A model generated the notes under the pieces. That model was not told where the DNA came from. It saw only the letters and a list, made by a program, of their open reading frames with translations, and did not search any database. DNA of 52,644 nucleotides from assembly GCA_050250665.1 (NCBI GenBank), contig JBFWOF010000046.1, positions 1 through 52,644 on the forward strand, read 5' to 3'. Shown in pieces: positions 8,190-15,842 of the stretch; positions within the stretch are counted from its first letter, which is position 1, and the number at the start of each line of letters is the position of its first letter. This DNA is from JADKFD01 sp050250665. Lineage in GTDB: Bacteria > Pseudomonadota > Gammaproteobacteria > Xanthomonadales > SZUA-5. The position numbers and the translations under genes were made by a program.

Positions 8190-8679
8190 ATTGGGCATGA
8201 GTAAAAGCCGCGCGCGCCCGAGGTCACGGGTGTCGAAGGGAGGGCGCCGCGGCGCGGCGCCGCGGGTGCTTTGTGGTAGGCCAGGGTGCCGCGCAGCGGC
8301 TCCCCGGCGTCATTGCGAGCCACCTGTTCCGTTCCGAAACTGCCCACAGGCCATGAACCACAAGCTGCCTGTAGGAGCGACCTTGCGTCGCGACCGGCAA
8401 GTCGCACGTCCGCCGCTGCGGTCGCGCCGCAAGGGCGCTCCTACCGGTGAACAAAGTCGGCGTTGCGCCGACGCTGACAACAAATCAATAACTTACGATA
8501 TGGGCTCATGGAGACCCCGGACTTGATCCGGGGGAAGCAATCCAGCGGCGTGCCGAAAAGCACGGGATTGCTTCGTCGCTACGCTCCTCGCAATGACGCA
8601 CCAACCAAGGGCCATCAGCCCGGGTTTGGCGTAGGCCGAGGTTGCCGCGGGGTGGCGCCGCATTTGCGCAGGCTGAAGA
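8190..8679. repeat. Intergenic repeat cluster between cysD and rpiA
   Basis: No gene is visible in this gap. It holds a hairpin of the GGAGCGACCTTGCGTCGCG family at 8371-8444, an element with CCCCGGACTTGATCCGGGG, GAAGCAATCC and its facing GGATTGCTTCGTCGC at about 8513-8602, and GC-rich palindromic pieces (GGCGCCGCGGCGCGGCGCC near 8242). It also has a GGTGCCGCGCAGCGGCTCCC fragment near 8287. The same families recur elsewhere in the window, so this looks like an accumulation of dispersed repeats. Confidence 0.8.
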
Positions 8680-8708
8680 TCAAAAGCGGCCGCGCAGGCG
8701 CGCGGCCC
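8680..8708 (-). terminator. Probable rho-independent terminator of rpiA
   Basis: Read on the minus strand just after the rpiA stop, GGCCGCGC-GCCT-GCGCGGCC forms a perfect 8-bp stem followed by GCTTTTGATC. Closely related hairpins occur at about 11905-11940 and 19969-19988, so this may be a dispersed element that came to serve as a terminator. Confidence 0.65.
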
Positions 8709-8736
8709 TGCTCGAAGCTGCTCCGGCCAGGCGAGC

Positions 8737-9378
8737 CTACAGCTCGGTGCCGTTGCAGATCACTACATCGGCCTTGCGCAGCGCGAACAGGCCGACGGTG
8801 ACCACGCCGGGCACTTGGTTGAGATCGCGTTCCAGCTGTTCCGGATGGGTGATGCGCATGCCGTGCACATCCAGGATCTGGCAACCGTTGTCGGTCAGCA
8901 CGCCCTCGCGCAGCACCGGCTGGCCGCCGAGCTTGACGATCTGGCGGGCCACGAAGCTGCGCGCCATCGGAATCACTTCGATCGGCAGCGGAAAGGCGCC
9001 GAGCAGGTCCACGCGCTTGCTGTCATCGATCAGGCAGACGAATTTGCGGCTGGCGCCAGCGACGATCTTCTCGCGGGTCAGAGCTGCACCGCCGCCCTTG
9101 ATCAGGCGGAAGTGGGGATCGCATTCGTCAGCGCCGTCGATGTACACCGGCAGATCACCCGTGCTGTTCAGTTCCAGCACACGGATGCCGTGCTGCTTGA
9201 GCAGCGCGGTGCTGGCTTCGGAACTGGACACCGCGCCCTCGATATCGTGCTTGCGTTCGGCCAGCAGCGGAATGAACTGGTTCACCGTGGAACCGGTGCC
9301 GACACCTATCACCGCGCCGTCTTCGACATAGCGCATCGCCGCCTGCGCCGAGCGGCGTTTCTGTTCGTCCTGGGTCAT
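8737..9378 (-). CDS. rpiA: Ribose-5-phosphate isomerase A
   Basis: RpiA interconverts ribose 5-phosphate and ribulose 5-phosphate in the non-oxidative pentose phosphate pathway, in the cytosol. The 213-residue protein shows GVGTGSTVNQFI (25-36), the active-site DGADE (81-85) with downstream KGGGAALTREK, and the C-terminal DLNQVPGVVTVGLFA. Its length fits the E. coli enzyme of about 219. The ATG at 9378 is chosen because MTQDEQKRRSAQAA aligns with known N-termini; the upstream reading frame lies in a repeat. A terminator-like hairpin follows the stop. Confidence 0.97.
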   Translation of the reverse strand: MTQDEQKRRSAQAAMRYVEDGAVIGVGTGSTVNQFIPLLAERKHDIEGAVSSSEASTALLKQHGIRVLELNSTGDLPVYIDGADECDPHFRLIKGGGAALTREKIVAGASRKFVCLIDDSKRVDLLGAFPLPIEVIPMARSFVARQIVKLGGQPVLREGVLTDNGCQILDVHGMRITHPEQLERDLNQVPGVVTVGLFALRKADVVICNGTEL

Positions 9379-9447
9379 GGCATCGCTCAGAAGAGTTGAT
9401 TCGACGCAGTCTAGCGGCTTGCCTCGTGCCGGGCACCTGCGACAGTA

Positions 9448-9755
9448 GTAGCCCGGGTAAGCGCAGCGCACCCGGGGATTGTCGCAATGCGTCCCGGGTG
9501 CGCCTGCGGCTTACCGGGCTACGTGGAATGTTGTGGGTTCGGACTTGTCCCAACGCTTTCTGCCGGAACAGGGCAGCAGCGTAGGTTGGGCTAAGGCCGG
9601 AGGCCGTGCCCAACAGGGGCGCATCAACTTGTTGGGCACGGCCTCCGGCCTTAGCCCAACCTACCCGAGGCAAGCCGCAGTAGCCCGGGTAAGCGCAGCG
9701 CACCCGGGGATTGTCGCAATGCGTCCCGGGTGCGCCCGCGGCTTACCCGGGCTAT
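9448..9755. repeat. Nested mosaic of two inverted-repeat families
   Basis: Two copies of a 75-bp hairpin element (GTAGCCCGGGTAAGCGCAGC facing GCGGCTTACCGGGCTAC) lie at 9448-9522 and 9680-9755. Between them is one 84-bp hairpin of a second family at 9581-9664, with GTAGGTTGGGCTAAGGCCGG facing CCGGCCTTAGCCCAACCTAC. The second family recurs at 19683-19755 and 22038-22121. All begin with GTAG and end with CTAC or close to it. No gene is seen in this gap. Confidence 0.9.
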
Positions 9756-9760
9756 GGGGA

Positions 9761-10213
9761 TTACTTCGCCAGCGCCGTAATCGCCTGCCACTCGGTCTCG
9801 CTCACTGGCATCACTGACAGCCGGTTGCCGCGTTTGACCAGAGCCAGGTCAGCCAGCTCGGGCAGGGTCTTCAGCATTTCCAGCGGCAGCGGCTGCTTGA
9901 ACTTGCGCTGGAACTCGACTTCCACTGCCGACCAGCGCGGATCCTCGGGTTTGCTGCCGGCATCGAAATAGTCGCTGCCCGGATCGAACTGGGTGGGATC
10001 GGGAAAGGCCGCCTTGCGGATGCGGGCAATGCCGACGGCGGCCGGCACGGCGCAGCTGGAGTGATAGAACAGCACTTCGTCGCCGACCGCCATGCTGCGC
10101 AGGTAGTTGCGGGCCTGGTAGTTGCGCACGCCGTCCCAGGCCTCGCGCTTCTTGCGTTTGAGGTCGTCGATGGAAAACACATCGGGTTCGCTCTTCATCA
10201 GCCAGTAGGACAT
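9761..10213 (-). CDS. EVE domain-containing protein
   Basis: The 150-residue protein is a single EVE domain, a PUA-like fold implicated in binding modified bases or RNA. It opens with SYWLMKSEPDVFSIDDLKR and contains WDGVRNYQARNYLR, VGDEVLFYHSSC and DPRWSAVEVEF, all hallmarks of the bacterial THYN1-like group. The ATG at 10213 is preceded by AGAGGAG at good spacing. It lies between rpiA and fau in the same direction, a neighbourhood frequent in xanthomonads. The cellular role is not established. Confidence 0.93.
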   Translation of the reverse strand: MSYWLMKSEPDVFSIDDLKRKKREAWDGVRNYQARNYLRSMAVGDEVLFYHSSCAVPAAVGIARIRKAAFPDPTQFDPGSDYFDAGSKPEDPRWSAVEVEFQRKFKQPLPLEMLKTLPELADLALVKRGNRLSVMPVSETEWQAITALAK

Positions 10214-10281
10214 TCAGGGCTCCTCTGCAGAAAGACGCTGGGCATCTACCGTTATTGTTTCAGCTTGGACGGGCGGTGACG

Positions 10282-10330
10282 TGAAAAAGTCCCGGTGAGC
10301 CGCGACGCAGCACACCGGGCTACGCGCATC
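10282..10330. repeat. Partial GTAGCCCG-family repeat arm
   Basis: GTCCCGGTGAGCCGCGACGC and CACCGGGCTACGCGCATCAG match the right half of the 83-bp hairpin elements at 12213-12295 and 15314-15396. Only one arm is present here. It occupies most of the short gap between the EVE gene and fau. Confidence 0.6.
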
Positions 10331-10359
10331 AGGCGGGTTCATGGCCCTCGGTCTGCGAC

Positions 10360-10974
10360 TCAATCCGGCACTGCTGCGCCGGTCGTGATCAACTCGCGTT
10401 CGGTCACGACAAAATCCAGCGGCACGTCCCAATCCGCCATCGGGATGGCTTCGACTTCCTGGCAGGCGTAGCCGATGCCGATCAGCCACGGTGGCTTGCG
10501 CTCATCGCGCCGGAACGCCAGCGCCCGATCGTAGTAGCCCGCGCCGGATCCGAGGCGACCGCCGACGCGGTCAAAGGCCAGCAGCGGGATCAGCACCACA
10601 TCCATCTGCGCCGGATCGATCAGTTCGGCGACTTCGACCAGCGGCTCGGGTATGCCGAAGCGGTTCGCCATCAGCCGTTTCTGCTGGCCGTTCCAGTGGG
10701 CAAAACGCATTTGTGGCGCCGTGTGTTCGACATGCGGCAGGTAGACGGCACGGCCGCGCTTGAGCGCTGCGTCCATGGTGTCGCCCAGTGACAACTCGGA
10801 AGCGACCGCTGCATAGGCGCCGATGCGTTGCGCCGCCATGTACACGGTGAAGTCGTGCAGCCGATCGCACACCGCGCGGGCGGCCTCGGCACGCTGTTCA
10901 TCGCTGAGGGCGCGCCGGGCGGCGCGGGTGCGGCGCCGCAGTTCGTGGCGCACCAGGTCAGTGCTGTCATCCAA
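10360..10974 (-). CDS. fau: 5-formyltetrahydrofolate cyclo-ligase
   Basis: The enzyme uses ATP to convert 5-formyl-THF to 5,10-methenyl-THF. The 204 residues contain RRALSDEQRA, YLPHVEHTAPQMRFAHW, LIPLLAFDRVGGRLGSGAGY and YDRALAF, the standard substrate and ATP site. The start is a TTG at 10974, preceded by GGAGG with an 8-base spacer; a GTG at 10953 is the alternative and no ATG is available near the N-terminus. The GGAGG lies inside the 3' end of the 6S RNA gene. The 6S RNA-fau pairing (ssrS-ygfA in E. coli) is conserved across many gammaproteobacteria, and cotranscription is likely. Confidence 0.93.
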   Translation of the reverse strand: MDDSTDLVRHELRRRTRAARRALSDEQRAEAARAVCDRLHDFTVYMAAQRIGAYAAVASELSLGDTMDAALKRGRAVYLPHVEHTAPQMRFAHWNGQQKRLMANRFGIPEPLVEVAELIDPAQMDVVLIPLLAFDRVGGRLGSGAGYYDRALAFRRDERKPPWLIGIGYACQEVEAIPMADWDVPLDFVVTERELITTGAAVPD

Positions 10975-10980
10975 TCAGGG

Positions 10981-11163
10981 GTCCTCCGCCGATGCCGTTG
11001 CGGGTCTCACGACCTTGATCCGTAGGATCAGGTGGGAAGAAGAGCACCGCTAAAGGCGGTCCGCTGCGAGGCGGACAAGCTCATGCGCGGTGGAAAGCTC
11101 TTCCCAAGGTCGAACAACAGGGTCAAGGTATTTTGCGGACGCGCTGTCGAACAACGCAGAGGA
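10981..11163 (-). ncRNA. ssrS: 6S RNA
   Basis: The roughly 183-nt stretch between zapA and fau fits 6S RNA, which mimics an open promoter and sequesters sigma-70 RNA polymerase in stationary phase. The 5' TCCTCTGC pairs with the 3' GCGGAGGA to form the closing stem. Inside, ACCTTGA pairs with TCAAGGT and GGGAAGAGC with GCTCTTCTTCCC. The terminal hairpin GTCCGC-CTCGCA-GCGGAC follows the bubble region. The 5' GTTGTTCGACAGCGCG and 3' CGGCATCGGCGGAG resemble the E. coli ends as I recall them. Synteny zapA - 6S - fau supports the call. Exact ends are estimated from the closing stem. Confidence 0.88.
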
Positions 11164-11175
11164 CGCAGGGCTATC

Positions 11176-11469
11176 TTAGCTGCGCGCCAGCGCCGCCTCA
11201 AGCTTGGCGTTGAGCTGTCGCAGCTCTTCGCCCACATCCACGCCCACCTTTTTCAGTTCGGTGCGCGCCTGCAGCGATTCGTGGGCGATGTTGAGCGCCG
11301 CCATCACGGCAATGCGTTCCAGCCCGACCAGCTTGGCGCCGGCGCGGATCTCGCGCATCTTGCCGTCGAGATAGAGCGCCGCCTCTATCAGCCCCGGCCG
11401 GTCTTCCTCTGAACAGGCCACTGCATATTCCCGATCGAGAATGTGGACCTTGACCGCCTGCTGACTCAT
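11176..11469 (-). CDS. zapA: Cell division protein ZapA
   Basis: ZapA binds and bundles FtsZ filaments, stabilising the Z-ring. The 97-residue protein begins VKVHILDREYAVACSEEDRP, the conserved ZapA head, followed by AALYLDGKMREIR and IAVMAALNIAHE, then a coiled C-terminus. Its ATG overlaps the stop of the preceding coiled-coil gene by four bases (ATGA), so the pair is translationally coupled. It is followed by the 6S RNA gene as in other gammaproteobacteria. Confidence 0.95.
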   Translation of the reverse strand: MSQQAVKVHILDREYAVACSEEDRPGLIEAALYLDGKMREIRAGAKLVGLERIAVMAALNIAHESLQARTELKKVGVDVGEELRQLNAKLEAALARS

Positions 11470-11705
11470 CCGTTCTGCTCCATCGCCTTCAATCGAGTGA
11501 TCATCGCTTCCACCCGCGAACGCGCTTGTTCGTTCTTGGCCAGCAGGGTGGCGCGCTCCTGCGCAAGCTGTTCCTGCGCCGCCTTGAGGCTGCGATTCTC
11601 CTCGAACAATCGCGCATTGGTATTGAGCAGACGCTCCAGCTTTTCGGCCAGAGACCTGAGTTCGCCTTCCACCGCTAAGCGTTCAGCCATGATTGCCCGG
11701 CTCAT
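11466..11705 (-). CDS. TIGR02449-type small coiled-coil protein
   Basis: The 79-residue protein is almost entirely heptad-rich helix (ELRSLAEKLERLL, ARLFEENRSLKAAQEQLAQE), with no signal peptide or membrane segment. Small proteins of this kind next to zapA form the TIGR02449 family, described only as hypothetical. By size, composition and coupling to zapA, a ZapB-like role in the divisome is a reasonable inference but not shown by sequence. The ATG at 11705 is used; an internal ATG at 11690 is an alternative start. It overlaps zapA by four bases. Confidence 0.82.
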   Translation of the reverse strand: MSRAIMAERLAVEGELRSLAEKLERLLNTNARLFEENRSLKAAQEQLAQERATLLAKNEQARSRVEAMITRLKAMEQNG

Positions 11706-12575
11706 CCTGCGATTCCTGACCCAAGTCTAACCCAGACTGCATTTGCGGCAGGGGTGGTGAGGGCTGGTGGCGGGAAATATCTTTGGGGGGCACAGGGCAC
11801 AGGGCACGGGGTACCGAGTTAGATTGCACGGCTTTGGTGGGTCCGGACTTGTCCGGACGCTGTTCGGCAATGCCATCGGCACCCGGCCGAATTGAGCGTG
11901 CGGCCTTGAGGAGGGACGCGCGCCTGTGCGGCCGCTCTTGATCTGTCGGCGGCGCAAAGCGGCGCCGCAGCGCGGCGCCCTCCACGGCAGCGGCACGAAG
12001 CATCCGGAATGCGGTTCATTGAAACCCTTCAATTTCACCAGAAACTGCCCGGCGGCCTTCAACCTGCGTCATTGCGAGGAGCGCAGCGACGAAGCAATCC
12101 AGCGCTTCTGCGGCTGTGTGTCTGGATCGCTTCCCCCGGATCAAGTCCGGGGTCTCCATGAACCCATATCGTCAGTGATTGAATCTCAATATTCCGGCAC
12201 GAGCCGGCCTTTGTAGCCCGAAGTGCGCGCAGCGCTCTCCGGGCGGTGAAGCGAAAGAGCCCCGGTGAGCCGCTGCGCGGCACACCAGGCTACGCACAGC
12301 CGGCGAGTTCATGGCCCGTGGGCAATGTCGGGCACACACAGGTGGCTCGCAATGACGCATCCAGATCTTTCAGTACCGTTTCACAAAGTGCGTCGAGATG
12401 GACACCAGGGAGCAGAAGCGTCCGGACAAGTCCGGACCCACAGGAGCGGTAGCGTCCGCGCCAATGGTGGCCTTCCCGTGCATCGCATCCAGCGACACGC
12501 GCAGTCGACGTCGAATCCGCAAGAATTGCAGGCTGGATCGGGTCTGTAGCTGCAGCACATCAGGAATGAGGATCG
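11706..12575. repeat. 870-bp intergenic block of dispersed repeats
   Basis: No gene is supported in this gap. It contains TCCGGACTTGTCCGGAC-type palindromes near 11841 and 12418 and a GCGGCGCAAAGCGGCGCCGC element near 11945. An inverted element with CATTGCGAGGAGCGCAGCGA and CCCCGGATCAAGTCCGGGG spans about 12068-12162. The GTAGCCCG...GGCTACGC hairpin is at 12213-12295. Each recurs elsewhere in the window, so the block appears to be built by successive insertion of short elements between divergently oriented operons. Confidence 0.8.
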
Positions 12576-14675
12576 ATGTTGATGAGATGGCAGAAATGCT
12601 TGTGGGCCGGCGTCTTGCTGATGCTCACCGCGCAGGCCCTGGCGGCCGAGGGCTCGCGCATTGCCAACGGTGAGCTGGCGATCACCCTGATCAGCGAGCG
12701 GGTGGCGCTGGTGCCGGGTGGCTCGCAGCGGCTGGGACTGCTGATCGAACACCAGCCGCACTGGCATACCTATTGGCAGAACGCGGGCGATTCGGGCATT
12801 CCGACCAAGCTGCGCTGGAATCTGCCGGACGGCATTGCCGCGGGCGAGATTCAATGGCCGCATCCGCAACGCTTTGACCTCGCCGGCATCATCAACTTCG
12901 GTTATGGCGATCGCATCCTGTTGCCGGTACCGCTTGAAGTGTCGGCCGCGCTGTCGCCGCCATCCTCGCCGCTGACGGTGACCGTCGACTGGCTGGTGTG
13001 CAAGGAAGAGTGCATACCGGGCCGGGCCGAACTCAGTATGAGCCTGCCGGTGGCGACTGCAGCGGCAGCCGATACGCAGTGGGCCGCCGATTTTGCCGCG
13101 GCCGACGCGCGCATACCGGTGGCCGCCGATTGGCGCGCCAATGTCCGCATTGATGGCGAACTGGCGCAGGTAGAGGTCGAGCTTCCGGCGGATTTCCCGG
13201 CGGATGCGCCGGTGGATCTGTATCCGGTGGAGGTCGAGGTGCTGTCCAACGCCACGCCGGCTGATCGCGCCGTGCATGCCGGCGTGCTGCACTGGCCGGC
13301 GGCGCGCAGCGACTATCTGCAGGACGTCCCGGAAACTCTGGATCTGGTGGTGGTCAGCGGCGAGCCGCCCAATAGTCGCGCCTGGCAGTTGCGTGCTCAG
13401 GTGCTGGATCTTACAGCGGCGCCGACGGCCGAGGTCGCCGCGCTCCCGGCTGCAGACACCGGCAGCCCGGCACCGGGCATGTCCATCGCCACCGCGCTGC
13501 TGTTTGCGCTGCTCGGCGGCGCCATCCTCAATCTGATGCCCTGCGTGTTCCCGGTGCTGACGCTGAAGGCGCTGGCGCTGCGCGGTGATGTCAGCCATCT
13601 GCGCCATGGCCTGCTGTATGCGGCCGGCAGCGTGCTCGCCTTCCTGGCGCTGGCTGCCGCACTGCTGGCGCTGCGCGCGGCTGGCGAGTCGCTCGGCTGG
13701 GGCTTCCAACTGCAGTCGCCGTGGCTGATCGGCGCGCTGGTGTACCTGTTCTTCGCGATGGGTCTGAGTCTGTCCGGCGTATTCACCTTCGGCGAGCGTC
13801 TGATGGGTGTGGGCCAGAGCCTGACCGAAGGCGAGGGCGATCGCGCCGCCTTCTTCACCGGTGTGCTCGCGGCGGTGGTCGCCAGCCCGTGCACGGCGCC
13901 GTTCATGGGCGCGGCGATGGGTTTTGCACTGACCCAGTCGGCCGCGCTGGCGCTGCTGATCTTCGGTACGCTCGGTTTCGGACTGGCCTTGCCCTTTTTG
14001 TTGTTGTGCCTGATCCCGGGTCTGGCCGAGCGTCTGCCGCGTCCCGGCGCGTGGATGGACCGGCTCAAGCAGATCCTGGCTTTCCCGCTGTACCTGAGCG
14101 CGGTCTGGTTGCTGTGGGTCTACGGCGAACAGCTGGGGCCGCTGGCGATGGCCCAACTCGCGGTCGGTGCGGTCTTCCTGGCATTCGCTCTGTGGTTGCT
14201 GGGCTGGTCGGCACCGCTGCGGCCGCTGCGTGCTGTCGCTGCGGCTCTTTCCTTGCTCGCCGTGGGCTACGCGCTGCATGCCGGCGCCAGCCAGGATCCG
14301 GCCCCAGCGCAGCTGGCTGCCGGCGACCACGAGCCCTGGAGCGAAGCCCGGCTGGCGGAACTGCGCGGCAGCGGCAAACCGGTGCTGGTCAACATGACTG
14401 CGGCCTGGTGCATCACCTGCCTGGCCAATGAACGCGTCGCCCTGTCCACCGAGGCGGTGCGCGGGCGCATGCAGGAGCTCGGCATGGCTTACCTGAAAGG
14501 CGACTGGACCCGTCGCGACGATTCGATCACGCGTTATCTGGCGCAATACGGTCGCACTGGCGTACCGCTGTACGTGCTGTACCCGGCTGATGGTGGCGCG
14601 CCGCGTGTGCTGCCGCAGCTGCTCACCCCGGAGCTGGTACTGGCCGAATTCGATGCGGTTGCCGCACCACTGTAG
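12576..14675 (+). CDS. DsbD/ScsB-family thiol:disulfide interchange protein
   Basis: The 699-residue inner-membrane protein carries reducing power from cytoplasmic thioredoxin to the periplasm. After a signal peptide (WAGVLLMLTAQALA), a DsbD_N-like domain includes EHQPHWHTYWQNAGDSGIPT, typical of ScsB-like proteins. The DsbD-type transmembrane core carries the paired cysteines C323 (LNLMPCVFPVL) and C439 (VVASPCTAPFMG). The C-terminal periplasmic thioredoxin domain has the CITC pair at C612 and C615 (AAWCITCLANERVAL). GAGG lies 4 bases before the ATG at 12576. A thioredoxin-fold secreted protein starts 24 bases downstream and is the likely client or partner. Confidence 0.93.
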   Translation: MLMRWQKCLWAGVLLMLTAQALAAEGSRIANGELAITLISERVALVPGGSQRLGLLIEHQPHWHTYWQNAGDSGIPTKLRWNLPDGIAAGEIQWPHPQRFDLAGIINFGYGDRILLPVPLEVSAALSPPSSPLTVTVDWLVCKEECIPGRAELSMSLPVATAAAADTQWAADFAAADARIPVAADWRANVRIDGELAQVEVELPADFPADAPVDLYPVEVEVLSNATPADRAVHAGVLHWPAARSDYLQDVPETLDLVVVSGEPPNSRAWQLRAQVLDLTAAPTAEVAALPAADTGSPAPGMSIATALLFALLGGAILNLMPCVFPVLTLKALALRGDVSHLRHGLLYAAGSVLAFLALAAALLALRAAGESLGWGFQLQSPWLIGALVYLFFAMGLSLSGVFTFGERLMGVGQSLTEGEGDRAAFFTGVLAAVVASPCTAPFMGAAMGFALTQSAALALLIFGTLGFGLALPFLLLCLIPGLAERLPRPGAWMDRLKQILAFPLYLSAVWLLWVYGEQLGPLAMAQLAVGAVFLAFALWLLGWSAPLRPLRAVAAALSLLAVGYALHAGASQDPAPAQLAAGDHEPWSEARLAELRGSGKPVLVNMTAAWCITCLANERVALSTEAVRGRMQELGMAYLKGDWTRRDDSITRYLAQYGRTGVPLYVLYPADGGAPRVLPQLLTPELVLAEFDAVAAPL

Positions 14676-14699
14676 AACACTGATGACAGGAGAAACTCC

Positions 14700-15293
14700 A
14701 TGCGCAAGACCTTGCTCGCTATGGCCCTGGGCCTGCTGTCCACGGCCACGATGGCCATGACCGTGGGCGAGCCAGCCCCCGGATTCACGCTCACCGATTC
14801 CAATGGCAAGAGCCACTCGCTGGCCGATTTCAAGGGCAAGACCGTGGTGCTGGAATGGACCAATGCCGAGTGCCCCTTCGTCAAGAAGCACTACGGCGCC
14901 AAGAACATGCAGGCCCAGCAGGGACAGGCCAAGGGTGCCGACGTGGTCTGGCTCACCATCAATTCCGGCGCGCCCGGGAAGCAGGGGCAGGTCGATGGTG
15001 CTGGCGCCAATGCCATCATGGCCGCGCAGGGCTTCCAGTCAGCCGCCTATCTGCTGGATGCCAGCGGTGACACCGGCCGCGCCTACGGTGCCAAGACCAC
15101 CCCCCACATGTACGTGATCGACGGCGAAGGTGTGCTCCGCTACAACGGCGCCATCGACTCGATCCCCAGCGCCGACCCGGCCGATATCCCGCAGGCCGAT
15201 CAGTACGTCACGCTGGCCCTGGCCGAGATGGCCGCCGGCAAGCCTGTCAGCGTCAGCAGCTCCAGGCCCTATGGTTGCAGCGTGAAGTATTGA
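14700..15293 (+). CDS. Exported thioredoxin-fold (redoxin/PRX-like) protein
   Basis: The 197-residue protein has a signal peptide (MRKTLLAMALGLLSTATMA) and a single AhpC/TSA-type fold: EPAPGFTLTDSNGKSHSLAD, VVLEWTNAECPFVKKHY and KTTPHMYVIDGEG. It has one cysteine at the usual active-site position (C58, in ECPF rather than CxxC) and a second near the C-terminus (C193 in YGCSVKY), so a resolving-cysteine mechanism is possible. AGGAG precedes the ATG. Adjacency to the DsbD/ScsB-like gene suggests it is reduced by that protein and acts as a periplasmic peroxidase or thiol carrier; the actual substrate is unknown. Confidence 0.88.
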   Translation: MRKTLLAMALGLLSTATMAMTVGEPAPGFTLTDSNGKSHSLADFKGKTVVLEWTNAECPFVKKHYGAKNMQAQQGQAKGADVVWLTINSGAPGKQGQVDGAGANAIMAAQGFQSAAYLLDASGDTGRAYGAKTTPHMYVIDGEGVLRYNGAIDSIPSADPADIPQADQYVTLALAEMAAGKPVSVSSSRPYGCSVKY

Positions 15294-15299
15294 GGCGGC

Positions 15300-15835
15300 A
15301 AGAGCCTGCTCTTGTAGCCCGAAGTGCGCGTAGCGCTCTCCGGGCAGTGACGCGGAAGAGCCCCGCTGAGCCGCTGCGCGGCACAACGGGCTACGCGCAG
15401 CAGGCGGGTTCATGGGCCGTGTCGGGCCGACACAAGCGGCTCTCCATGAACGCTTATCGTAGGTTGTTGATGCGTCATTGCGAGGAGCGTGGCGACGAAG
15501 CAATCCAGGTATCGCCGCACGCCCCCCTGGATTGCTTCGCTACGCTCGCAATGACGCCGGTGGGTTCATGGCCAGTGGGCAGTTTCGGGCCGACACAGCG
15601 GCTCTCCATGAACGCTTATCGTAAGTTGTTGATGCGTCATTGCGAGGAGCGTGGCGACGAAGCAATCCAGGGATCGCCGCACGCCCCTGGATTGCTTCCC
15701 CCGGATCAAGTCCGAGGTCGCAATGACGCCGGGGGTGGCATGGCCAGTGGCCAGTGGCCAGTGGCCAGTTTCGGGCAGACACATGCGGCTCGCAATGACG
15801 CCGTGATGGGGTAATACCGTAAACCCGTGCCCCGT
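15300..15835. repeat. Intergenic repeat cluster between the redoxin gene and the MFS gene
   Basis: A GTAGCCCG...GGCTACGC hairpin lies at 15314-15396, directly after the redoxin stop. Two elements of the CATTGCGAGGAGCGTGGCGA ... GAAGCAATCCAG ... GGATTGCTT family follow at about 15474-15557 and 15632-15726. They are separated by a near-duplicate stretch reading CTCTCCATGAACGCTTATCG. A short tandem GTGGCCA repeat lies near 15739-15768. No gene is seen. Confidence 0.85.
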
Positions 15836-15842
15836 GCCCCGC

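Noticed and set aside
12381..14891. Long minus-strand frame opposite the DsbD-like gene
   Set aside because: It is a high-GC shadow of a well-supported gene and shows no family motifs; composition is rich in Gln/His/Arg as in antisense frames.
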